This document shows positions 5,063 through 12,009 of a stretch of 14,011 nucleotides of DNA, piece after piece. This DNA is from Clostridiales bacterium UBA4706 (GTDB lineage Bacteria > Bacillota > Clostridia > Oscillospirales > Oscillospiraceae), in NCBI GenBank assembly GCA_002404605.1, contig DHKA01000058.1:1-14011 (forward strand). The letters are read 5' to 3'. Below the pieces are notes generated by a model, which made no database searches, was not told where the DNA came from, and saw only the letters and a program-made list of their open reading frames with translations. Every line of letters starts with the position of its first letter. Positions within the stretch are counted from its first letter, which is position 1. The position numbers were made by a program, and so were the translations under genes.

Positions 5063-6966
5063 TGCGGGCTTGCCGCCTCCGCCGGCTGTTTCTTGTGGAA
5101 TATGGCTTTCATACGGTCCATGCGTTTCCGGCGGCGGTCACGCGCTTCGAGCCGTTCGCCGAGATCGCGCGCGCCAACGCCGTATACGAGATACAAAATG
5201 AGGCCCGACACGAGCATGATGAATACCGTTGAGGCGCACCGGCGGCCGGAGGCGTTGACGTTGTAGCCGTACAGACCCTCTTCGCGGCACATGCTCTGGA
5301 TGACCATGGCGTACGTTGTGCCGTAGGTACTCGCAAACGTTGCCGACATGTCGTACTCGGTGAAGAGCGCGTTGAAGTTCAGCGCGAACACCGCGAGTAC
5401 GCTCGGCAGGATGATCGGGAGCTTCACCTTGAGGAACGTCCGCACCGGCCCGGAGCCGAGATTCCGCGCGGCGTCCTCCAGCTCCTCGTCGATCGCGTAG
5501 AACGACGCTTTGATCATGCGCAGCGAGAACGGCAGCTTTACGACCATATAGGCAATGACGATCAGGATGCGCACCCGGTCGGCATAGTACAGGTTCTGGC
5601 CGAACACGTACCAGACGTCGCTGCTGTTGAAGAACGTGCGGTAGGAGTAGCAGATGAGGATCGTCGGCAGCAGCCACGGGAAGAGCAGCGCGTATTCGAG
5701 GATCGTGCCGGTCTTCTTATGCTTGAAGATGTAGTTGCAGGCGATAACGACGATCACGCATGCGAGCGCCGCGGCGATGACGGACATGACAAAGCTCGTC
5801 TGGATGCCGCTGAGCGTCGCCTCGTTGGAGAACACGCCGGAGATCGAGCCCTCGCGGACCTTATAGGTGCCGCGGGACGTGAGATATGAATAGTCCTGTT
5901 TACCGAAGTAGTTCACGAGCGTCCACTGCGAAAGATCAAGCTTGCGCATACGCACGGCGCTGAACGTCTGGAACGAGAAGATGACGATCATCACGACCGG
6001 CGTCATGTAGATGATGAACAGGACGTAGGCGTAAATGTGCGCGAGAACGTTCGCCACGGGGTTTGTGATCTTCTGCTTCTGGAGCTTCGCCTTCGTTTTG
6101 GAGACGGAGAGGTAATGTCCCTTGCGCTCGTAGGACGAGAGGACCGTGAGCAGGAGGATCGTGAAGCACGCGAGGATGATCGAGAGCAGCGCCGCGCGTG
6201 CCTGCGGGAACGCCTCGTCCGCCACGGACGAACCGGCCAGACGGACGATCTCGGGGTTGATGGAGTCGTAGCCGAGCAGCGTCGGCGCGCTCATGGCGCA
6301 CAGGCCCGTGATGAACGTCATGACCGTGAGCGAGAAGAGCGTCGGCAGAAGCGTCGGGAACACGACCTTCCAGAGCACCTTGAAGGGCTTCGCGCCCATG
6401 TTGCGGGCGGCTTCGACGGTGTTGTAGTCGATGCCGCGGATGGCGTTGCGCAAAAAGAGCGCGTGGTTGCTCGTGCAGGCGAACGTCATCGTGAAGAGCA
6501 CCGCGTTGAAGCCGGTGAACCAGTTGGTGTTGATGTTCGGGAACACGTCCTTGAGCTGGGTGGTGATGATGCCGTCGCTGGCGTAGAGGAACATGTAGCC
6601 TGTGACGAGCGCGACGCCGGAGTAGATGAGCGTCGTCATGTAGCCAAGCCGGAGGATCTTTGCGCCCTTGATGTCAAAGTACTCGGTCAGCAGCACGATG
6701 GAAATGCCGACGACGTTGACCGTGATGACAAGGCACAGCGCCAGCTTGAGCGAGTTCCACACGTACTGGGGCATGGACCCGGCAAGGAAGAAGCGGATGA
6801 CCGCGAGGGGATCGGTCTCCCCGGCGGCGTTCTTGACGGTGAAAATGCTGGTGAGCGTGTTCAGACACGGCAGCAGCATGAACCCGAAGAAGAGATACGC
6901 GAAGAAAACGCCGCCGATGATCTGCAGCATTTTGATCGGCTGAAAGGGCTTCGGCCGCAGTGTCAT
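5059..6966 (-). CDS. ABC importer permease, two fused domains
   Basis: This 635-residue inner-membrane permease contains two binding-protein-dependent transport domains in one chain, about 12 hydrophobic helices in all. Each half carries an EAA loop that docks on the ATPase: E185-A-A-R-N-M-G191 and E497-D-A-A-R-N-L-G504, each followed by the usual proline. The C-terminal tail (about 600-635) is highly charged. Fused permeases are known from the FbpB, ThiP and AfuB groups (iron, thiamine, hexose phosphate), so substrate cannot be set from this gene. Its ATG overlaps the ATPase stop (ATGA) and its own stop overlaps the HAD start, indicating a tightly coupled operon. Confidence 0.92.
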   Translation of the reverse strand: MTLRPKPFQPIKMLQIIGGVFFAYLFFGFMLLPCLNTLTSIFTVKNAAGETDPLAVIRFFLAGSMPQYVWNSLKLALCLVITVNVVGISIVLLTEYFDIKGAKILRLGYMTTLIYSGVALVTGYMFLYASDGIITTQLKDVFPNINTNWFTGFNAVLFTMTFACTSNHALFLRNAIRGIDYNTVEAARNMGAKPFKVLWKVVFPTLLPTLFSLTVMTFITGLCAMSAPTLLGYDSINPEIVRLAGSSVADEAFPQARAALLSIILACFTILLLTVLSSYERKGHYLSVSKTKAKLQKQKITNPVANVLAHIYAYVLFIIYMTPVVMIVIFSFQTFSAVRMRKLDLSQWTLVNYFGKQDYSYLTSRGTYKVREGSISGVFSNEATLSGIQTSFVMSVIAAALACVIVVIACNYIFKHKKTGTILEYALLFPWLLPTILICYSYRTFFNSSDVWYVFGQNLYYADRVRILIVIAYMVVKLPFSLRMIKASFYAIDEELEDAARNLGSGPVRTFLKVKLPIILPSVLAVFALNFNALFTEYDMSATFASTYGTTYAMVIQSMCREEGLYGYNVNASGRRCASTVFIMLVSGLILYLVYGVGARDLGERLEARDRRRKRMDRMKAIFHKKQPAEAASPQ

Positions 6967-8003
6967 TTTTCGGCCTCCTCCCCGTTGGGAGCGTAGCTCA
7001 TAAGATCGCCGGGGTGGACGGTGACGGTCACGAGATCGCCGGTATCGTGCAGACGCACGCCGTCGTTGCGCTCGATGACCTTGAGCGTCTGGCTGCCGAC
7101 GTTGATGTAATACTTTATATAGAGACCGTAATACTCTCTCGATTCCACGGTGCCGGAAAGCGAGACGGCGCCGTTGGCCTCGTGCTGCGCGTCGTTCACG
7201 TGGACACGCTCGAGACGGATGTAGTGGTGGTGTGCCGGGTCAAGCTGCGCGCCTTTGGCGTTGAGCTTTTCCACAACGTCGTCCGAGAGACGGTTGATAT
7301 CGCCGATGAAGTTGCACACGAATTCCGTGGCGGAGTGGTTGTAAATTTCGTTCGGCGTGCCGATCTGCTCGATCACGCCCTTGTTGAACACCGCGATGCA
7401 GTCGGAGAGCGTAAGGGCCTCCTCCTGATCGTGGGTGACGTAAATGCTCGTGATGCCGAAATCCTTCTGCATCTTCTTGAGTTCCAGACGAAGCTGCACG
7501 CGGAGCTTGGCGTCCAGGTTGGAGAGCGGCTCGTCCAGGCAGATGATCGCAGGCTCGGTGACGAGCGCGCGGGCGATGGCGACGCGCTGCTGCTGGCCGC
7601 CGGAGAGCTGCGACACGGCCTTCTTGAGCTGCTCGTCCGAAAGATCGACCTTTTTGGCGATGGCGCGGACCTTTTCGTCCACTTCGGCCTTTTTCATCTT
7701 CTTGACGCGCAGACCGAACGCGATGTTGTCGTACACGGTCATCGTCGGGAAGAGCGCGTAGCTCTGGAACACAATGCCGATGTTTCGGTCCTCGATGGGC
7801 ACATGGGTGATGTCGCGGTCGCGGACGAACACCTGGCCTTCGACCGGCTCGATGAAGCCGGTGATGGTGCGGAGCGTTGTCGTTTTGCCGCAGCCGGACG
7901 GACCGAGGAACGTGAAGAATTCGCCCTCTTTTACGTGGACGTTGATGTCGTGCAGCGCGGTGAAGTCGCCGAATTTGACGACGATGTTATTGAGCCGGAT
8001 CAC
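6963..8003 (-). CDS. ABC importer ATP-binding protein (FbpC/PotA type)
   Basis: This 346-residue ATPase energises the fused permease. Visible motifs are Walker A G-P-S-G-C-G-K-T-T (34-42), Q-loop Q80, signature L-S-G-G-Q-Q-Q (133-139), Walker B with D157-E158, and switch histidine H191. A C-terminal regulatory region (about 235-346) resembles the TOBE-like domain of PotA/FbpC/MalK ATPases. GTG 8003 is chosen because AGGAAGG (8013-8019) precedes it by nine bases and homologues begin with this I-R-L-x-N-I pattern. The longer frame starting at 8129 would run through the palindromic repeat. It is the second gene of the importer operon. Confidence 0.93.
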   Translation of the reverse strand: MIRLNNIVVKFGDFTALHDINVHVKEGEFFTFLGPSGCGKTTTLRTITGFIEPVEGQVFVRDRDITHVPIEDRNIGIVFQSYALFPTMTVYDNIAFGLRVKKMKKAEVDEKVRAIAKKVDLSDEQLKKAVSQLSGGQQQRVAIARALVTEPAIICLDEPLSNLDAKLRVQLRLELKKMQKDFGITSIYVTHDQEEALTLSDCIAVFNKGVIEQIGTPNEIYNHSATEFVCNFIGDINRLSDDVVEKLNAKGAQLDPAHHHYIRLERVHVNDAQHEANGAVSLSGTVESREYYGLYIKYYINVGSQTLKVIERNDGVRLHDTGDLVTVTVHPGDLMSYAPNGEEAEK

Positions 8004-8070
8004 AGTGGCATTCCTTCCTCTCTTTTGCAGGGACTGTGGGTGGGTGGCGGACGATTTCGGATAATATGAA

Positions 8071-8099
8071 GTATGGCGAGCCGCGGGGGCTCGCCATAC
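8071..8099. repeat. Hairpin with 12-bp perfect stem
   Basis: GTATGGCGAGCC (8071-8082) and GGCTCGCCATAC (8088-8099) enclose a five-base loop. In the leftward operon transcript it lies between the larger palindromic module and the ATPase start. There is no T-tract on the leftward side, so it is probably not a simple terminator. Confidence 0.7.
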
Positions 8100-8116
8100 A
8101 GCTCTTTGAACAGGCC

Positions 8117-8240
8117 CCCCCTTATGCAAAGGGGGCTGTCAGCCGTCGGGCTGACTAAGGGATTGTCGTTTCCGGAAACCGGGCTTTTACAACCCCTCCG
8201 TCTCGGCTGCGCCGAGCCTCCTCCCCTTGCGCAGGGGAGG
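8117..8240. repeat. Compound palindromic intergenic repeat (REP/MITE-like)
   Basis: Four stem-loops are arranged symmetrically: CCCCCTT/AAGGGGG (8117-8135), GTCAGCC/GGCTGAC (8138-8155), CTCGGC/GCCGAG (8202-8216) and CCTCCCCT/AGGGGAGG (8220-8240). The two arms end in GGGATTGT (8159-8166) and ACAACCCC (8189-8196), and flank the 12-bp palindrome GTTTCCGGAAAC (8168-8179). The arms are imperfect inverted copies, giving a dumbbell-like whole. Elements of this kind recur between genes in GC-rich gut Clostridia (from memory). It sits inside the importer operon between binding protein and ATPase. Confidence 0.7.
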
Positions 8241-8262
8241 CAAGCGGCGCGAAACCGGAGAA

Positions 8263-9534
8263 TCACTCAGCCTTCTGCGTCAGAGTCGCCCAGTCGAGAG
8301 TGTCCCAATCGGGCTCGGGGCGGGCGTTGCTGGGATCGGCCCAGTAGAAGCCGAGGTTGGTCATAATGTTCGTCCACTCGGCGCTGTGGGCAGCGACGTA
8401 AGCCGCGTAGGTCATGTCGGTGCCTTCCACGGTCGTGAGGGCAAAGTTCTTGATGAGATAGATCTCGGGGACGTCGGAGCCGTAGACCAGCTCAACAGCA
8501 CCCTGGTTGCAGGGGAAGGAGTCGAACTCTTCGGCCCAGGCAGCCTGGGTCTCGGCGGAGCCGAACCACTCGGCAAACGCCTTGACAGCTTCGGTCTCTT
8601 CCTCGGTGCGGCCTTCCTTGTTCAGGATGCCGAGATACTCGGCGATGTAGTAGGTGCCGTCGTCGATGTCAACGAGCTTCCAGCAGTCGGTGATGGGGTG
8701 CTCGGAGCCTTCCGCCGCGGCGTCCAGCTTGCCGTAGAGGGAGGAGGAGTAGAACGAGGAAACGGCAACGTCGCCCTTGTTCAGAGGATCAAAGCCGTAC
8801 TTCCAGTCGTCGCCGCCGAACTTGCCGTCGGCGCAGTACTTCCACAGGGTCTTCCAGCCGTCAACGGAGATGCCGCCGGCGGGAGAGGCGGGATCGGTGA
8901 AGGGGTAGAGCATGGCGGAGTTGATGTTGGCGTTGGTCGTGCCGCCGACCTTGTTCTGGCGGTACCAGGTGTAGCCGGAGTTCACAACGTCGGCCCAGTG
9001 CGCAAAGTGCAGCTCTTTGCCGTTGGTGCCGAACTCGTCGGTACGGTAGAGCATGAGGACGTTCTGGATGACGAGGCCATAGGCCTGGCCGTCATACTTG
9101 TATTCGCCGACCTGCTCGACCCAGGACGGAGTCCAGTCAACGAGAGACAGGTTCTCGTACGTGCCGTCCACGACCTGACCCCAGCGGGTCTCGTTCAGAC
9201 CGAAGAGGATGTCGCCGTCCTTCTTCTCGTTGGCTGCCTGGATAGCGGCCGTGTCGCCGGAGATAACGCTGTTGTCATCGATGGAGATGGTGAAGCCGGC
9301 TTCCTTCGCCGCCGCGATGAGCCACGTGGTGCGCTCCGTCGAGTTGGAGTTGGAGTAGATGCGGATGGTGTAGCCGGAATAATCCTTCGGGGTCTCCGTC
9401 TCAGTGGGCTGCTCGGCGGGTTGTTCCGCGGGAGCTTCCGTCGGCTCGGTGGCCGGAGTCTCGGTCTGGGTGCCGCAGGCAGCCAGAGAGAGGACCATGA
9501 CCAGCGCCAGAATGAGAGCAAGTGCTTTCTTCAT
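8263..9534 (-). CDS. Solute-binding lipoprotein of ABC importer
   Basis: This 423-residue extracytoplasmic lipoprotein delivers substrate to the permease. It has a lysine-rich start, a hydrophobic signal, and a lipobox L17-A-A-C20 whose cysteine would be lipidated. A Pro/Thr/Glu-rich spacer follows (about 22-50), then a periplasmic-binding fold beginning Y-T-I-R-I-Y-S. Its overall pattern fits the FbpA/AfuA/polyamine-type binding proteins, but ligand residues cannot be assigned. ATG 9534 has AGGAGGA (9544-9550 region) at good spacing. A strong promoter lies upstream. It is the first gene of the importer operon, and the repeat-rich 259-base gap after it may keep its mRNA more abundant than the downstream part. 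Confidence 0.93.
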   Translation of the reverse strand: MKKALALILALVMVLSLAACGTQTETPATEPTEAPAEQPAEQPTETETPKDYSGYTIRIYSNSNSTERTTWLIAAAKEAGFTISIDDNSVISGDTAAIQAANEKKDGDILFGLNETRWGQVVDGTYENLSLVDWTPSWVEQVGEYKYDGQAYGLVIQNVLMLYRTDEFGTNGKELHFAHWADVVNSGYTWYRQNKVGGTTNANINSAMLYPFTDPASPAGGISVDGWKTLWKYCADGKFGGDDWKYGFDPLNKGDVAVSSFYSSSLYGKLDAAAEGSEHPITDCWKLVDIDDGTYYIAEYLGILNKEGRTEEETEAVKAFAEWFGSAETQAAWAEEFDSFPCNQGAVELVYGSDVPEIYLIKNFALTTVEGTDMTYAAYVAAHSAEWTNIMTNLGFYWADPSNARPEPDWDTLDWATLTQKAE

Positions 9535-9579
9535 GGGTTATCTTCCTCCTAAAAATGATCCCCTGTACGGGAATTTGTG

Positions 9580-9614
9580 CTTTACATTATAGCTGCTTCA
9601 TCGGGAAAACGCAA
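9580..9614 (-). promoter_or_regulatory. Importer operon promoter with TGTAAAG box
   Basis: On the minus strand a perfect -10 TATAAT (9586-9591) lies 17 bases after a -35 TTGCGT (9609-9614). The box TGTAAAG (9580-9586) overlaps the last base of the -10 and covers the start-site region. The same box recurs twice about 100 bases upstream (9678-9684, 9688-9694), so it is a candidate operator as well as part of a promoter. Confidence 0.75.
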
Positions 9615-9677
9615 TAGAACATTGGCGCAATTTTGTAGCGTTTTGTGTAGTTTGTCTCCGGGTGAAAAGCAGCCATC

Positions 9678-9701
9678 CTTTACATAGCTTTACAATGTAA
9701 A
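9678..9701. promoter_or_regulatory. Tandem CTTTACA boxes and 13-bp palindrome
   Basis: CTTTACA occurs at 9678-9684 and 9688-9694, ten bases apart (one helical turn). The second copy is part of the perfect odd-centred palindrome TTTACAATGTAAA (9689-9701), which overlaps the stop codon of the phosphohexomutase gene. With the copy at the importer promoter it could form a looping operator pair. No terminator hairpin is seen between the mutase and the binding-protein gene. Confidence 0.4.
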
Positions 9702-11180
9702 TTCCAGCGCGGAGGAAGCGTCGATACCGGTCTGCTGCGCAAGGAAGGGCGCGAGCTGCCGGACGATCGTGCGCGCACCGTGCTCCCGGTCGCTCTCGAT
9801 GTTCAGCGGCAGGATCGGATCGTGCAGCGAAAGGCGCAGGAGAAACCAGCCGTCGCCGTGCGCCTTATCAAGATTTACCCGCACGCCCTCGCAGTTATCC
9901 GGCGCGATGCTCCAGCCGGGCTGCTCTTTCGCATACTCCGCGAGAGCATCGAGTACCGCCTCTCCCTCGGCACGGAAATCCTCCGCGAGGATCTTTATCC
10001 GGAACTCGCGGCTTTCCACCGGCTCCCGAAGACCCGCGAGCAGGCTCTCCAGCTCCCGCCCCGCGGCGATCTCCATCAGAAAGCGCGTGACGAGATACGC
10101 GCCGTCGTCGAGGAAATAGTTCTCCTTGAGCGCCGCGTGGCCGGAGGTCTCGATGGCGAGCTGGCAGTTCTGCCCCGCGGCGTTGAGCCGCAGCGCCTCG
10201 TTGATGACGTTGCGGTAGCCGCGGCGGAAGCGGCGGTGTACGCCGCCGTGCGCGGCGATAAACTCTGCAAGCCCCGTGGACGTGATAGAATCGGTCACGA
10301 TCGCCGTGCCGGGGTGCTCGCGCAGCAGTATGGCGGAGATGAGCGCGATGAGCCGGTTGCGGTTGAGCTCCTCGCCGTTCGAGAGCACCGCTCCGGCACG
10401 GTCCACGTCGGTGTCGAAAATGACGCCGAAGTCGGCATGGTTTTCGAGCACCGCCGCGCGGATGCTCTCCATCGCCTCGGGCAGCTCGGGGTTCGGCACG
10501 TGGTTGGGAAAGCGCCCGTCGGGGTCAAGGTAGCGGCTGCCGGCCGTGTCCGCGCCGAGAGGGGCGAGCACGCGCTCGGCGAAAAAACCGCCCGCGCCGT
10601 TTCCGGCGTCCACAACGATGCGCTTCCCCGCGAGGGGCTTTTCGTTCCCGTTCGCCGCGGCGATGATCTTTTCACGCAGAATGGCGGCGTAGGTCTCCAT
10701 AAATTCGCCCCGCACCACGCTCCCGCCGGGGGCGAGCGGCGTCTCCCCCGCGGCAAGGCGGAGGATCTCGCGCACGTCCGCGCTCTCCGCGCCGCCCGCG
10801 GCGGTGAAGAATTTTAGGCCGTTGCGGTTCCACGGCAGATGGCTTGCCGTGATCATTACGGCGGCGTCAAAGGGGCGGTCTCCCGTTACGGTCGTCATAA
10901 ACATCGCCGGGGTGGTGCAGAGACCGAGATCGGTCACCTCCGCGCCGCACGCGGCGAGCGTTTCGCAAAGCGCTGCGGCGATGGTCTCGCCGGAAAGACG
11001 CGAGTCGCGCCCGACGCTCACGCGGCAGCTCTCTTTTCCGAGCCGCGTGCGCAGAAAGCGCGCAAAGCCGCCCGCGATGGCGCGCACCGCCGCATCGGTG
11101 AGCGTTACGCTCTCGCCCTCCACGCCCGCGAGCGCCACGCCGCGCACATCGCTGCCGTTTTGCAGTTTGCTGAGATCCAT
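9690..11180 (-). CDS. Phosphoglucomutase/phosphomannomutase family enzyme
   Basis: This 496-residue cytosolic alpha-D-phosphohexomutase interconverts sugar 1- and 6-phosphates. The catalytic phosphoserine loop is I-T-A-S113-H-L-P-W-N-R-N-G-L-K. The metal loop is D256-T-D258-V-D260-R. The sugar-binding loop is E344-T-S-G-H348, with a threonine where many relatives have methionine or tyrosine. The phosphate-binding loop R449-L-S-L-H-D-P455 replaces the common R-x-S-N-T-E-P. All four domains appear complete, and the length is slightly above the usual 450-470. ATG 11180 follows GGGAGGAA at good spacing. Sugar specificity (glucose, mannose or other) is not decidable. It is divergent from the DUF1919 gene and directly upstream, on the same strand, of the importer operon. 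Confidence 0.92.
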   Translation of the reverse strand: MDLSKLQNGSDVRGVALAGVEGESVTLTDAAVRAIAGGFARFLRTRLGKESCRVSVGRDSRLSGETIAAALCETLAACGAEVTDLGLCTTPAMFMTTVTGDRPFDAAVMITASHLPWNRNGLKFFTAAGGAESADVREILRLAAGETPLAPGGSVVRGEFMETYAAILREKIIAAANGNEKPLAGKRIVVDAGNGAGGFFAERVLAPLGADTAGSRYLDPDGRFPNHVPNPELPEAMESIRAAVLENHADFGVIFDTDVDRAGAVLSNGEELNRNRLIALISAILLREHPGTAIVTDSITSTGLAEFIAAHGGVHRRFRRGYRNVINEALRLNAAGQNCQLAIETSGHAALKENYFLDDGAYLVTRFLMEIAAGRELESLLAGLREPVESREFRIKILAEDFRAEGEAVLDALAEYAKEQPGWSIAPDNCEGVRVNLDKAHGDGWFLLRLSLHDPILPLNIESDREHGARTIVRQLAPFLAQQTGIDASSALEFTL

Positions 11181-11215
11181 ATTCCGTTCCTCCCGGAAAA
11201 TTTTTTATTGCGTTT

Positions 11216-11244
11216 ATTTTACCGCGCCGCAGCGCCCTTTGCAA
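11216..11244 (-). promoter_or_regulatory. Promoter of phosphohexomutase gene
   Basis: On the minus strand TTGCAA (11239-11244) and TAAAAT (11216-11221) are spaced 17 bases apart. The start site would be near 11209, giving a leader of about 29 bases. Its -35 lies only 11 bases from that of the divergent DUF1919 promoter. Confidence 0.75.
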
Positions 11245-11255
11245 GTGCGCCCCGA

Positions 11256-11284
11256 TTGCATTTGCGCCGCGGCTGTGGTATGGT
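11256..11284 (+). promoter_or_regulatory. Promoter of DUF1919 gene
   Basis: TTGCAT (11256-11261) and TATGGT (11279-11284) are spaced 17 bases apart. The -10 is preceded by TGG, giving an extended -10. Transcription would start near 11291, about 22 bases before the ATG. Confidence 0.65.
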
Positions 11285-11312
11285 AACAGCGAAAACGATT
11301 TCGGGGGATACG

Positions 11313-11951
11313 ATGAAAGAGAAGCTCAAAAGCATTCTGCGCACGGTGTGGTCGTGGCGGCGGAAGCCGTATCTGCTCTGGCTGCGCCGGAGAGTGAAAA
11401 ACCGCCGGTTTCTCCTCATTGCGAGCGACTGCGACGGTGGATTGCTGCTGCACGATCTCGGGATGCAGTTTACAACGCCCACGGTCAACATGGCGTTCCA
11501 CCGGTTTGAAAAGCTGTGCACGCATCTGGACGAATATCTCGCCATGACGCCTGTCCCTATGGACGCGCCGGAGCGGAGCTACCCGATGTTCACGCTCGGC
11601 GAAGCGGTCATCGAAGGCACGCACTACAAAAGCCGCGAGGAATTTCTCGCCGCCTGGGAGCGCCGCATGCAGCGCTTCAACGCCTGCCGCGCGCAAGGGT
11701 ATGAGATCCTGCTCATGGCGGACGAGACGAGCCTTTCCGAAAACGGCGGGCTGGCGGAATATCTCGCCGCGCCGTACCGGAAGATCTGCTTTACGAACGA
11801 TCCGGCCAAGACCGGCAAGGAGTTCGTGTACATCCCCGACCGGAAGAAGAACGGCTACCGCGACTCGTGGCGCGCCGTGGGGCTGCTGGGCGTGCGCGTA
11901 TTTGAGCGCGCCATGGACATTCCCGCATTTCTCGATCATACGGGCGAATAA
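11313..11951 (+). CDS. DUF1919 family protein, likely exopolysaccharide related
   Basis: This 212-residue protein has the DUF1919 pattern: a basic N-terminus (residues 1-32, nine arginines), then F-L-L-I-A-S-D-C-D-G-G-L-L-L-H-D-L-G (about 33-50) and T-T-P-T-V-N-M-A-F (54-62). An I-L-L-M-A-D-E strand (132-138) and F-T-N-D-P segment (160-164) follow. Members are usually found in capsule or exopolysaccharide loci, but their reaction is not established. The protein appears cytosolic, without a signal peptide. ATG 11313 follows a GGGGGA ribosome binding site (11303-11308). A terminator follows ten bases after the stop. Its divergent neighbour, a phosphohexomutase, makes sugar phosphates that feed nucleotide-sugar synthesis, consistent with a polysaccharide role. 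Confidence 0.8.
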   Translation: MKEKLKSILRTVWSWRRKPYLLWLRRRVKNRRFLLIASDCDGGLLLHDLGMQFTTPTVNMAFHRFEKLCTHLDEYLAMTPVPMDAPERSYPMFTLGEAVIEGTHYKSREEFLAAWERRMQRFNACRAQGYEILLMADETSLSENGGLAEYLAAPYRKICFTNDPAKTGKEFVYIPDRKKNGYRDSWRAVGLLGVRVFERAMDIPAFLDHTGE

Positions 11952-11960
11952 GCGTCAACG

Positions 11961-11989
11961 GCTCCCGGTCCCGGGAGCTTTTGACTTTT
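11961..11989 (+). terminator. Terminator after DUF1919 gene
   Basis: GCTCCCGG (11961-11968) and CCGGGAGC (11971-11978) form a tight stem, realistically seven pairs with a four-base loop. It is followed by TTTTGACTTTTG. It separates DUF1919 from the MATE gene, for which no independent promoter of good quality is seen in the short remaining gap. Confidence 0.75.
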
Positions 11990-12009
11990 GACAGAAAAGG
12001 AAGTTTGAC

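Noticed and set aside
6037..6996. Rightward 319-residue frame opposite the permease gene
   Set aside because: Charged, repetitive composition typical of an antisense shadow; the minus strand gives a clear permease.
8117..8240. CRISPR array or tandem repeat interpretation
   Set aside because: The units are inverted, not direct, of different sequence, and lack regular spacers; no cas genes are present.
8000..8266. Leftward frame across the palindromic repeat, ending in a short M-P-L frame that overlaps the ATPase start
   Set aside because: It runs through hairpin DNA with Pro/Arg/Gly-rich sequence, and the internal ATG is only one base from the ribosome binding site, so coupling through it is unlikely.
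8227..9552. Rightward 441-residue frame opposite the solute-binding protein gene
   Set aside because: Valine/glycine-rich antisense shadow; the minus strand has a lipobox, promoter and ribosome binding site.
9780..10817. Rightward 345-residue frame opposite the phosphohexomutase gene
   Set aside because: The minus strand holds all four phosphohexomutase active-site loops; this is a shadow.
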